In this document: in pieces, positions 7,523 to 16,729 of the stretch
Numbering within the stretch: the first letter of the stretch is position 1
Layout of the letters: each line of letters opens with the position of its first letter
Assembly (NCBI GenBank): GCA_003568945.1
Contig: BDIP01000373.1
Coordinates: forward strand, 1 to 20,448
Direction: 5' to 3'
DNA: 20,448 nt
Source: Kipferlia bialata
Taxonomy: Eukaryota > Fornicata
Translations under genes and position numbers: made by a program
Notes under the pieces: model-generated
Seen by the model: the letters and a program-made list of their open reading frames with translations, nothing else
Database searches by the model: none
Told to the model about the DNA's origin: nothing

Positions 7523-10500
7523 CACCTGGTCCGACTCGTCTGATGCCTCCACGGCCAGGGGTACAAACCCACCCCTACCGTCGATGTTGCTGGACTTGGC
7601 GGCCTGGCCTGCCTCTACCTCTGTGTCTCCCTCTCCGTTACGGACAGGGGTGACCAATACACCGTCCAGGAAGAGGTTGAGGTCCAGGGCGGAGTGGCAT
7701 ATGTACCCAATGACGACACCCAGGGCGGCACCCACCATGCAGTCGAAGGGGAACTCGGCTGCAAAGTAGACCCTGGTCACACAGTAGAGGCAGGAGTAGG
7801 CGGTGGCGGCATACTGCAGAAGGACGGGGATGGTGGAGGTGAAGAGAGAGGGGGCCAGCAGGGCGAAGATCAGGGCACAGTCCAGAGAGGGGTAGGAGTG
7901 GCCGGTGTTCAGAAGCTCATCTGATGTCAGATGCACACAAATATATACAATATAGGTCATGTGAGTATTCACCGTATAGTACCTGGATACTCGAGGAGGT
8001 CTGGGTATATGCCGAGCTCCTCGGACAGGGGCCTAGGCCTGGCAACGGCTGATCTGGCAGCACTGGCTACTAGGAAGGTGAACACATAGGCACAGAGAGA
8101 GGCAGGGTAAGCACGGCAGATGGTGTTGGAAGTCTAGATGTCAGGGCATGTACATAACACACATATAGAATATGTATAGAAGTGTACGCACCCCGACGTG
8201 TCTCATTGAGAATGAGTAGCTGCACACGAGCATGACCCCTGCGAACATGAGGCCATCCACCAGCCACGACTTGGCCAGGTCGTCATGGGAGAAGACAGTG
8301 CCACCCACACCAAGCAGGACAGCACCAACTGAAGGGGTGAGTGACACACATAGTAGAGTAGGTATATCTATATAGATGTATCAATCATCAAGAATATAAC
8401 TCTATGTGCCAGCCCTAGCAAGACAGCGCCAACTGGGGGGTGGGGGGGGAGAGTGTGTGTGTATACACATGTATGTGTACAGGTGTTAGTACCTAGTGCC
8501 GCAATTGTGTACCCCTGGCTGATCTGTGACCTCAGGACATCGCGTCTGAACTGGTCGCACTAGGGTGGGAAGGTTTCATTTAGTATACATATATAGGGTC
8601 TACATAATACTGGGTGAGGGGATACTAAGAAGTCAAGTAAGTAGTAATACGACACTAACACTCATACATACCCATTCATAGTCTGATCATGCTCCCATAC
8701 CTTTGATGTGAATACGTGCAGCACCGACCACACGGAGTAGGCGACGAGGTAGATGACCTGAGGGTAGGGATAGGGTGTGGAGAGCATATGCACATATAGA
8801 TATATTAGTATACACATATACCCCCACCTGGCTGAAGTCTGTGACAGCGAGCATTGTCTCGTCTAGCACATGTCTGTAGTGGCTGGGGTTGACCAGCATG
8901 AGGAGCCTCACGTCCCACCCCTCCTCTGAGTTGTTGGTGAACATGGAGGCGGCATAGACTGGGAACCAGAGCAGCAGGGACAGGAAGGCACACCAGCCTG
9001 GGGGTGGGAAGGGGGAGGGAACACCATACACACACACTGTAGACTATAGCCAATGCATACACACCTACACTCTTTGCCACGCCCATCCAGCCCTCCCAGC
9101 TGCCGAAGAGGGGGGTGTCAGGGGCGGCATAGGGGGAGTAGACCAGGGGCACGGGGGAGAACTTGGTGGATGCGCCTGTCCCTGTGTCACTCCTGGACTG
9201 TGTGTCTGCACTGCCCTGTATGACTAGGACGACAAAGGTGGGGAAGGACACCATGCGGTCTGGGGTGGGGGGGGGGCACACCTACTATATAGTGTATGGG
9301 GGGGGGGGTATAGTGATGAGATGAGGGATATGTGGTACATACACACCTAGGTCTATACATGGCCACAGGTACTTGTCGGCAGTGGCTATGCCGCTATCGG
9401 CATCCCCACCCACACCTGGGGGTAAGGGGAGGTGGAGACACTGTGTATAGGCTTAGTAACATACAGAACGTATATATATGTCCCTCTAACACACATTGGG
9501 TGATACATGAACATACACACTACAATGACTCTCTCAGTAAATGACGGTGTCTACCTGTGTAGATGTACCTAACACACTACGGACAGTGTACATATATATG
9601 GTATGTAATATCTATAGCTCACTCTGTATATATACACCACATCACACCTAGCATTGCGTGCATGGGCAGGGCACAGTCACCCACAACCTTCACAATAATA
9701 ATGTCTGTATACGTACCATCTGGCTATATACAGATATATCCATATATCCATCTATATACATAACCCACCTAGCATTGCGTGCATGGGCAGGGCACAGTCA
9801 TGGGGCACATGGGCAGGGAGGTGGAAGGACTCATACAGAGACATCCTGGGGGTGGGGGCATGGGGATACAGTATACACAGGATATATGCATAGTGCCAAT
9901 ACCCTGTACCTGGTCTCTGGGTACTCATCGTTCCACTCCACCCCCAGCCTGACACTCTGGTCATAGTCCAGACACAGGGTGCTATCAGTCCCAGTCACAA
10001 GGGAGTCCATGCCAACGGGGGCAACGATCTAGGGGTGAGGGAGAGGGAGAGAGAGATACTAGGGAGTCCATGCCAACAGAGGCAACAATCTAGGGGTGAG
10101 GGGGGAGAGTGGGAGACGACAGGACCACAATACAGATGTAAGGGAGGTGGAGAGGGTTGTGTATCAAACAATATATGAGAGACCCTACCTCATACACGGA
10201 CTTGTCGTTGAGGGGCAGAGGGGTGGGAGGGGTTGCTGTCACCTGTATCTCCTGGGCAAGGGATGACGTACCCTCCTCCCTGGAGTGAGTGTGTATCATA
10301 CTTACACATACATAGTGATGATACTCCTGATACCTAGACTCTGGGGGGTTGGCATGGACCAGCTGGGTACTGATGACACGCCTCAGGGCAGACTCCTCAT
10401 ATCCGGCTGGACTGCCATGGATCTGGGGGTAGGGAAGGGGTGGCTGACATCACTAGAGAGTCACTGTATTCGCTACTCGTCACAACTAGACAATAAGAAA

Positions 10501-10704
10501 CAGAGGAGACATACTACTATGGCACTTGCAGGAAGTGTTCTGGGACAGCGCTGCATATAATAGTTGACTTATCATAGGCAGAGGAGCTTCCCACATCCCC
10601 TTGACTATTGAAGAGAGAGACGAACGTACTTCAATCAGGACGCAATGCGTATCCGGGTGGCTGGAGCAGAACACAGCCGTGTCCACAGGCACAACCTCAA
10701 GCAT
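7520..10704 (-). CDS. Multi-pass membrane protein of the PAP2 lipid-phosphatase fold with altered catalytic residues (565 residues)
   Basis: Thirteen exons join in frame: 10704-10630, 10422-10334, 10279-10189, 10028-9910, 9845-9769, 9415-9347, 9259-9065, 8997-8828, 8757-8701, 8559-8493, 8328-8192, 8133-7983 and 7920-7520. The N-terminal 170 or so residues are soluble. At least seven hydrophobic segments follow from about residue 175. The last third matches type-2 phosphatidic acid phosphatases (PAP2): R409-x6-RP resembles motif C1 (K-x6-RP), YPSLD at 442-446 resembles motif C2 (PSGH), and TR-x5-E-x3-D at 481-492, followed by GxxLG, resembles motif C3 (SR-x5-H-x3-D). Where the enzymes have catalytic histidines this protein has E488 in C3 and, on the best alignment, D446 in C2. 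A nearby T438-G439-H440 is an alternative C2 histidine. It is therefore probably a non-catalytic relative or a changed enzyme. There is no in-frame ATG upstream of 10704 before a stop, but an extra 5' exon cannot be excluded. Confidence 0.8.
9646..9800 (-). repeat. 34-bp exact copy of an exon end and donor inside an intron
   Basis: The 34 bases 9767-9800 cover the last 32 bases of exon 9845-9769 plus the donor GT. They recur without mismatch at 9646-9679, 121 bp into the following intron. Sequence on both sides of the two copies is unrelated. This is the longest perfect example of the junction copies in the window. Confidence 0.9.
10001..10101 (-). repeat. Duplicated acceptor and exon start in the PAP2-like gene
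   Basis: 10001-10040 holds the first 28 bases of exon 10028-9910 plus its acceptor. It recurs at 10062-10101 with three differences in 40, 61 bp upstream in gene orientation. Both copies end in CACCCCTAG, so both look like usable acceptors. Only the inner one is used in the model. In this gene a weaker acceptor copy also exists at about 8413-8434 for the exon beginning at 8328. Confidence 0.85.
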
Positions 10705-10952
10705 TGCGTTATACTCAGTCAATGGGTCTTGGTGTCTGAGTGACTTACTGCAAGATGCACTCTTGAAGACGGCTGGGTCTCGGTGTCAATCAAGACACTG
10801 TCATATTTTTGCACCCCTTCTTTCAAAAACCACAACAAGACGCTAGACCCTTTGGGAGTTGACCTGATATCCTCAGCAAAACGAGCTGTCCTCTATAAAA
10901 CTACCCCTGTCCCATCACCCACACTTACCCTATTCCACCCACATTGTCCAAG
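10705..10952. promoter_or_regulatory. Shared upstream region of two divergent genes, TATA-like box on the right side
   Basis: 248 bp separate the ATG of the minus-strand PAP2-like gene (10704) from the ATG of the plus-strand gene at 10953, so one short region must serve both. TATAAAA at 10894-10900 lies 53 bp before the plus-strand ATG, a plausible TATA-box distance if the leader is short. No comparable box is clear for the minus-strand gene. The arrangement is seen in the sequence; promoter function is inference. Confidence 0.45.
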
Positions 10953-12969
10953 ATGACGCCTCTGGTGAGTGAGTTATTCTTGCTTGGGTTATGTCTCTTG
11001 TGGGTGGAACTGGTGAACGAGTGATATTCTGCGAGACATAGGCTATATTTGTCACTGCACGTCATTCATATTTTCATTGCGCTCTCCGTTAGTACTCCCA
11101 CTAAGCGTACTGTTGTAGTACCTGAATAAGTATCGCCCATGCGTGGTGACATTTCCCCCCCCTCCCCCCCCCTCCCCACCCACCTTCACACCCAGTACTC
11201 CCTACTCTCTTGCTCTCTACATTCCCCTCACTGCAGCTGGGTGTCCAGAAGGACATGGCCAACATTGCGGCACTGCATGTGTTCAAGCACTTTGACTGCA
11301 ACCTCAGGAGCAGGGAGGAGCTGGTCATCAGGTGCGGCCCATGCAATATTATATATATATACGAATTTATATCTACTATCTAGAGTGGGTAGTGACCTAT
11401 CCCCTTTTATCTGTCCCTCACCCCAGAATGACCCTGCCCCCAGGGGGTGTATTCAGCACAGGCAGCCTCACCACTGCACCAAACGGACTGCAGCCTGCCA
11501 GCCCCAGGGCTAGGTATGTATATGTACATATATGTATATATACACATATAATGTACAGTGTCAATATCTCTATTGCCCTTCTCTATTCTCCCCCTAACAC
11601 CAAGAGAGTCTGCCAGCCTCTGAGCATGCTATACATGTGTATATTGATCGATGGTGCAGTGTTTGTATCTGCTATTCTCTTCTCTTCTATCTTATGCTCT
11701 ACCCCTAGAGAGACTGCCCGGCCGAGAGCATTGTATAATCATTCATGTGCTTGTATATATATAATGTACAGTGTCATTACAATGTCTTTGCCCTTCTCTC
11801 CCCTCCTCTCACCCCCAGAGAGACTGCCCGGCCCAGCCACCCAGCCCATGAGGCCATATTCCTGTTGGGGGCATACTCAAAGTACAAGGTATATATCTCG
11901 TAGAGTATTATACATATATCAATAGTATACATATATATACATACTAATTGGGTGCATACTCAAAGTACAAGGTATAGCAGTTGTCTGTCGATATTATGGG
12001 TATGTGGCACCAACATATAGATACACATGTTATATAAGTACTCACAGTACAAGGTGTGGGTGTGAATTCTCTTTTATTCACTCTATTTGATGAGTACATG
12101 CCATTACTGTCCCTACCCTGTCCTCACCCCGAGAGCCTGGCTGTGTGGAGCCGGTCAGACCTGGCCAACATAGACCCCAACAGGTGGGTATATATGCACA
12201 CATACATATATATACCCATAGCAATAACCTGTCATACTCTGACTATCAATATAGACCCCAACAGGTGGGGGTGGTTGTTATACATCCTGAGTATACACAG
12301 TATGTGCTCATAACCAGTCACACTCTGATGATCATCCACTCTCTCTCATCCCCAGGGCCCTTGACCTCCCCACCACATCCCGCCCCCCCACCACTGTCAC
12401 TGCACACTCCACTGTATCCCTTGTGCTGTGTGACCTGGTGTCTGCACTGCACGGCAGTGAGGTACATACACAATACATGGTTTACTCATCAATACCCAAT
12501 CGAAACACTTTCCATAATGTCTTTGTTCAAGTTCTATACTCTCAATGTACATACCTAGGGATACTTGTTATTTTTACCCCCAGGTCCTTGGCATAGCCTG
12601 TCGATAAGTATATGTATCTATACAGTAAATGGAAATATACCATGCCTTCTCACCCTCCAGGTCTTTGGCCTAGCTGTTGATATGCCGAGGGTCAGGGCCC
12701 TGCCTAGGAGGGAGAGACAGCTGGCAGCTGGGGCTGCGGCACACTACATGACACGGCTACTGGCATCGGGGGACGACACTCTTACAGTCAGGTGCACTGG
12801 GACACGTTACTATCTATAGATACTACCTACTCTCTCCCTTGCCCACGATGCGGACTATGTCAGTACTTCACCCACACCCTGTCTCTGACCCCCCAGATGG
12901 CGCAGTGAGATGATTGAGGCAGTCAGAGACTTGACACAGGTCTATCTGCAGGCTGGCGGGGAGTACTAG
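10953..12969 (+). CDS. Unknown small protein, eight exons, 207 residues
   Basis: Exons 10953-10964, 11237-11331, 11427-11513, 11819-11888, 12134-12183, 12356-12461, 12661-12791 and 12897-12969 join in frame from ATG to TAG. The first coding exon supplies only four codons (MTPL) before GTGAGT. The protein reads as a compact, mostly helical soluble domain: DMANIAALHVFKHFDCNLRS near the start, a Pro/Ser/Thr linker (about 38-70), HEAIFLLGAYSKYK, and a helical C-terminus rich in Arg, Ala and Leu. There is no signal peptide, membrane segment or motif I can name. The exon at 12134 uses CCCCGAG as acceptor instead of the usual CCCCAG. Introns make up most of the gene, and four of them (11514-11818, 11889-12133, 12184-12355, 12462-12660) carry extra junction copies. 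The gene model is strong because all phases agree; the function is unknown. Confidence 0.75.
11546..11833 (+). repeat. Three successive copies of one acceptor and exon start
   Basis: The start of exon 11819 (AGAGACTGCCCGGCC) also occurs exactly at 11709-11723 after CCCTAG, and in diverged form at 11605-11618 after CACCAAG. The spacings are about 104 and 110 bp. A stretch of upstream intron (18 bp, 11546-11563) is repeated exactly at 11759-11776, so part of the intron was copied with the junction. Only the third acceptor keeps the frame. Confidence 0.85.
11871..12056 (+). repeat. Three successive copies of one exon end and donor
   Basis: The last 18 bases of exon 11819-11888 plus GTATA (11871-11893) recur exactly at 11954-11976, and a shorter diverged copy lies at 12041-12056. 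Spacing is close to 83 bp each time. The sequence between copies is AT-rich and not alignable. With the acceptor copies upstream, both ends of this 70-nt exon have been copied outward. Confidence 0.85.
12170..12269 (+). repeat. Copied donor junction in the intron after exon 12134-12183
   Basis: Nineteen bases, 14 of exon end plus GTGGG (12170-12188), recur exactly at 12251-12269, 81 bp downstream, inside the 172-nt intron. A parallel acceptor-side copy exists two introns later: 12584-12606 resembles the start of exon 12661 (with CCCCCAG before it), 77 bp upstream. Confidence 0.85.
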
Positions 12970-13501
12970 TCAACAGCAATTGTAAATAGTACTCTCTCTG
13001 ACGAGAGTGACTATTGGTATTGTTATGTGTTCTTTGTGCGTGAGCGAGTTCTTCTCACATTGTTTGTAGCATATGTTCTTTGGTACAGAGTCCAAGGACT
13101 CCGAACTCTGTGTTGAAAACGTTAGCTTTTCAATGTACCTGTATGTGGGTTCCCCTAATAATTCACTTGTACTGAAGTCATAGAACTTCTAGTCCACACA
13201 CATCAAGTTCTTTCATGCAATATGACTGTCTTCTCTTCATACCTGCAGCGGCATAGTGTCTTTTCCAATTTTGATACCTTCCAAACCCTTTCTCGAGTGT
13301 TTTGACGTTTGGGGGAAGCAACGGCATTGCAGCTCTTTTCGCCCGTGATATATACGCATAGCGGTCCCCACGTATCAATAACTTAGCACCACGGTGTTTA
13401 CCCACCTAGTGTTCCTATTGTGCTGTGACTGATAGTCAGCACATCGGAGTGGAGGACTCTCGGCATTGGTGTCAGTACCAGACATATAGAGTACTTGTGC
13501 G
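12970..13501. other. Gene-free stretch between two plus-strand genes
   Basis: About 530 bases with no supportable gene. Two small inverted repeats lie here: GAGTCC-AA-GGACTC (13088-13101) and TTGAAAA-7 nt-TTTTCAA (13113-13133), about 120-160 bp past the stop of the upstream gene. They could fold in a 3' untranslated region or be chance. A minus-strand 75-codon frame (13178-13405) lacks an ATG at its start. Confidence 0.45.
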
Positions 13502-14189
13502 ATGCCGCCCGGTGTCACGTTCCCGGCATACTATGCTGGGCAGAAGTGGGCCAACCTGGGCCATGTGTACATCAACCTGATTGAGCTGCTGGAGTACAGG
13601 AAGGACCAGGCTGCGCTTAGTATGGTGCTGAGGGAGCAGATACTCAAGGTGCGGCAGTGTATATACTCAGACAAGCAAACATACCGGCATTGTATCACTG
13701 TCATCAGTGAGTATTAGTATGTGTATATTCACATATGTATGTGTCCGCCTCTCCACCACCTTCCCCCCCCCCCCCCCCCCCGCCCCCCCCAAATACACCC
13801 TCAACACTTGTACTATATGTCCCGCGGCATATACTCTTTCATATACCAATTTCTACGCTCTCAGTTGACGGCAGGAATCCTTGCACCTCTGAAAGTGACA
13901 GCCATGTGGAACACAGACGATATTCCAGCATGGCAGCAGGTGTTGCTTTCAAGGAACTATCATAACACATATATATAGTATATAGTATAGTCGGATATAT
14001 AGTATTTAGTATTGCTATATATCAATTTGAATGGATATATGCACTTTCTGCCACAGCAGATGCACCACATCTTACTCCAGTGCTACGTATTCGAGCTTGT
14101 TTGGAAGAATGTATACAGGTATGTTCGCTTGCTGGTCCTTCCTGTCAACATCTTTCACTCCAAAGACTAGGGAATCAAAAGAATACTAA
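13502..14189 (+). CDS. Small unrecognised gene with uncertain splicing (about 99 residues)
   Basis: The best phase-consistent reading is 13502-13648, 13865-13939, 14060-14118 and 14171-14189. It gives a protein starting MPPGVTFPAYYAGQKWANLG and continuing through LLEYRKDQAALSMVLREQILK and TDDIPAWQQ to VFELVWKNVYR. The first exon could instead read on to a stop at 13717, or use a GTGAGT donor at 13707 in another phase. The acceptor at 14060 is a CAGCAG double site that would add or omit one Gln. The intron 13649-13864 holds a C run of 19 (13763-13781). No family is recognised. The first exon has coding-like composition; the later ones are weaker, and the whole could be a decaying gene. Confidence 0.4.
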
Positions 14190-14614
14190 CAGTATTAATA
14201 TAGTGAAAACACGAACTATACTGCTGTATTTGCCCTACTGTCCACGGTGGTGATGACTTGTGCTACTCTTTGGTCACGATAGCAGCGTTCTAGAGTACTG
14301 ATACTAATACCCTCATTATTATATAGTTTTATATATATAGATTTATATATATAGATTTATATCTTATAGTTTTTGCGGGCCTCTATTGCACCCTTTGTAC
14401 ATTCTTAAGTCTCAAGATTAGCAATTTACCATTATGTTTGAAACCCCACCGACGGACCAGACTCACTGAATAACAAATAGGAATGTAGAGCTCGGTCTCC
14501 CTGCATTTGACCAGGTCCTGGATTTTCAGGCAAGACTACCCACATTGTGTATAGTTTGTGTTCATAAGAGTGTATCGAAGAGTATAGAATGAATGTGAAT
14601 GAATCCTGATACAG
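14190..14614. other. AT-rich stretch before the first SIR2-like gene
   Basis: About 425 bases, AT-rich, with a 14-bp unit (ATATATATAGATTT) in about two tandem copies near 14331-14358. It probably contains the missing 5' exon or exons of the next gene, but no donor could be matched in phase to the acceptor at 14614. I see no other gene. Confidence 0.45.
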
Positions 14615-16729
14615 ACCGGCCGCGCTGAGGACTTGAAACAGTTTCAAGATTGCCTTGCCAATGGCTCTCCCGTCATAGTCCTTGGATCTGCCATCACCAC
14701 CAGCCTGGCCTCCAATGCCAGCGTTGAGGGGACTCTGTTGAACAAGGCCTGCGACCTCATGTTTGAGACCCAGGGCAACCTGACTGTGTTCCCTCACATT
14801 TCTGCAGAAATGCAGAGGTTGCGTGACGAGGAGAGAAGGGTCGAAGATATCCAGACTTCCACAGTGCTTGAGACTCGAAACAAGGTCGGCGCTCAATGTG
14901 ACATGTTCGGGCTGTCAGCTGAGAGAAAGATCAGGCCTAAGCTGGGGATATTTCTCGCAGAGGTTCAGAGGTTCAGCGATGGGTGCTCTGATAGTGACAT
15001 CACTAAGGACGTATGTGGTATCAGGGACCTACTGGGAGAAGTAGCAGCCCTGTCTGAAGCTATCAGGGAGAGTAGCGCAGTGAGAAGGGCCCAGATGGCA
15101 GAGCTCTGCATGCTAGTGTATGAGGTCAGTTCTGGACTTGGTGACCTGGGCTCCGATGTCGTCGGGTTTGAGAGGTGCATTCAACTCTCTCAATGTGCAT
15201 TAGAGCTCGCCCGTCCCGGTATTGATCCCGTTATGGCCCCTGAGTCCCTGGTAGAGCCTCTGCTGGTGGCATTCCGCCTCCTGGCCATTGCTGCTGTCCT
15301 TGCTTTGGATAACGGAGGCCGGGAGTGCGGTCCCAACGACCGGCAGCTGGAGATACTCTTGAAGAAGCTCTCTGATATATCTGAGATGCCTCCGGGGGAG
15401 ACGGGGTCCTTCCATGCCGTGACTACTGATGCCCGCATGCTGCATGATGCCCTAGCTACACCTGAGACACGGAGAGGTCTGCCTGGTACATGGTACCTTA
15501 TGAGGACTGAGGTGGTGTGGGCCAGGGGTATGATGTTGGAGTCTGGCACTAGACGTGCACCTCTTGCACAGGGAGATCGTGGCTATGTTGGGTCTGTCGT
15601 TCGAGAGCTTGAGCTGGACCCACCTGTGACCTACGAGACTGTGTCTGTTCGCAGTGGACTGCGGGCCCTTGCCCAGGTGCCGAATGCCTCCCTCTGTACC
15701 ATCACACAGGATAGTATCCTCGAGGAGGTGTTGGACCGGAGATCCATATCTATCCAAGAGGTCTGCACCGACAGCTCTGCCATGTCCGCCCATCAGAGAG
15801 AAGTGCTTCATCTCCATGGTGTAGCATCTGTTGACAGCTCGGTCCACTACGCAGTGACATACCAAGACTTCTGCAGGGGTCATGTAGAGTTCTTAGCTGC
15901 CCTCTTGGGTCCATCCATGGATCCACTTTGTGGTAAGAGTGCAGTGGGGCTGCTTAGCCCATCCGGTGAGGCCAAGCCAGCATCCATCAGACCCATGGTG
16001 TTTGTAGGCACTGGCCATTTGCCCCTAGAGGATCCTCACTTTCTGAGTCTCTTCGAGAGACTCAACATCCTCGCAGACAAGAAGGCAGACTACCAGCGAC
16101 ACTATGTGCTTGGTGCCCAGTGTACCACTTGGGAGACAGTGCAGAGGCTGAACACTCGGTTTCCCTTCATCAACCTTGTCTTCATCGACTCTGGCTCTGC
16201 GGTCCACGCCAGAGGGCCCTTCCTGGTCCAACACGTACTAGCAACGTTATCCTCAGTACAAGAGTACATCATGTGCCGGGATCTTGCTGAGTGCATCAGC
16301 AACGACCTTGATTCTACCCCTCCATGGCTTCAACGTGTTTTGCGAGGTGGAAATACCACACCAGAAGAGGTTCATGACAGTCTCACACACTCTCGATCCG
16401 GTCTCTCTGAGTCAGAGTCTGACCTGTTTCGCAGGAGTGTAGGTGAATCCATCGCCTATGGGTTTGAGAATGGTGGTGTGTCCCCCAACCCCTTTGCCCC
16501 TCTCATCCATGCCATCAGACGCCACACAAGCACACCTAGGAGTGGGAAGGTACTGGTCAGCTGTTATATATTTCTTGGTCAATCTCATCACCAGGTGCCA
16601 CGTGAGAATCTGTCAATCAGCCAGCTAAGAGAGAAGGGCCGGGCGGAAATGGACAGAATGGGAGCACTGGACTCGCAGAAGATTCCAGCACTGGCAGATT
16701 CGCATGAGAGTGGCCAGTGTACTCTTTAG
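14615..16729 (+). CDS. Degenerate SIR2-like paralogue, 5' exon(s) not identified
   Basis: A long open frame begins after the acceptor CTGATACAG (14614). It continues to 16549, has an intron 16550-16594, and ends in TAG at 16729. No in-frame ATG exists near its 5' end, so translation must begin in an unplaced upstream exon or at an internal ATG (DLMFET, near 14758). It is homologous to the convergent gene at 17405-20123 over its length: FHAV, TEVVWARG, LHLHGVASVDSSVHYAVTY, FLAALLG and RPMVFVGTG...LEDPHF all have counterparts there. The HG histidine and the DPHF block of the SIR2-like fold remain. The GAGTS phosphate-binding loop reads GSAITT, and the NYD block reads QDS. The asparagine of that block is catalytic in related NADases, so this copy is predicted not to cleave NAD. 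The open frame over 700 codons implies it is still expressed and selected. Confidence 0.75.
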   Translation, partial: TGRAEDLKQFQDCLANGSPVIVLGSAITTSLASNASVEGTLLNKACDLMFETQGNLTVFPHISAEMQRLRDEERRVEDIQTSTVLETRNKVGAQCDMFGLSAERKIRPKLGIFLAEVQRFSDGCSDSDITKDVCGIRDLLGEVAALSEAIRESSAVRRAQMAELCMLVYEVSSGLGDLGSDVVGFERCIQLSQCALELARPGIDPVMAPESLVEPLLVAFRLLAIAAVLALDNGGRECGPNDRQLEILLKKLSDISEMPPGETGSFHAVTTDARMLHDALATPETRRGLPGTWYLMRTEVVWARGMMLESGTRRAPLAQGDRGYVGSVVRELELDPPVTYETVSVRSGLRALAQVPNASLCTITQDSILEEVLDRRSISIQEVCTDSSAMSAHQREVLHLHGVASVDSSVHYAVTYQDFCRGHVEFLAALLGPSMDPLCGKSAVGLLSPSGEAKPASIRPMVFVGTGHLPLEDPHFLSLFERLNILADKKADYQRHYVLGAQCTTWETVQRLNTRFPFINLVFIDSGSAVHARGPFLVQHVLATLSSVQEYIMCRDLAECISNDLDSTPPWLQRVLRGGNTTPEEVHDSLTHSRSGLSESESDLFRRSVGESIAYGFENGGVSPNPFAPLIHAIRRHTSTPRSGKVLVSCYIFLGQSHHQVPRENLSISQLREKGRAEMDRMGALDSQKIPALADSHESGQCTL

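Noticed and set aside
13178-13405. 75-codon minus-strand ORF with a basic translation
   Set aside because: It begins with GTG, has no upstream ATG in frame, shows no family resemblance, and its codon use differs from the firm genes.
14432-14896. Minus-strand 154-codon ORF over the 5' end of the first SIR2-like gene
   Set aside because: Antisense of a conserved paralogous coding region; no independent evidence.
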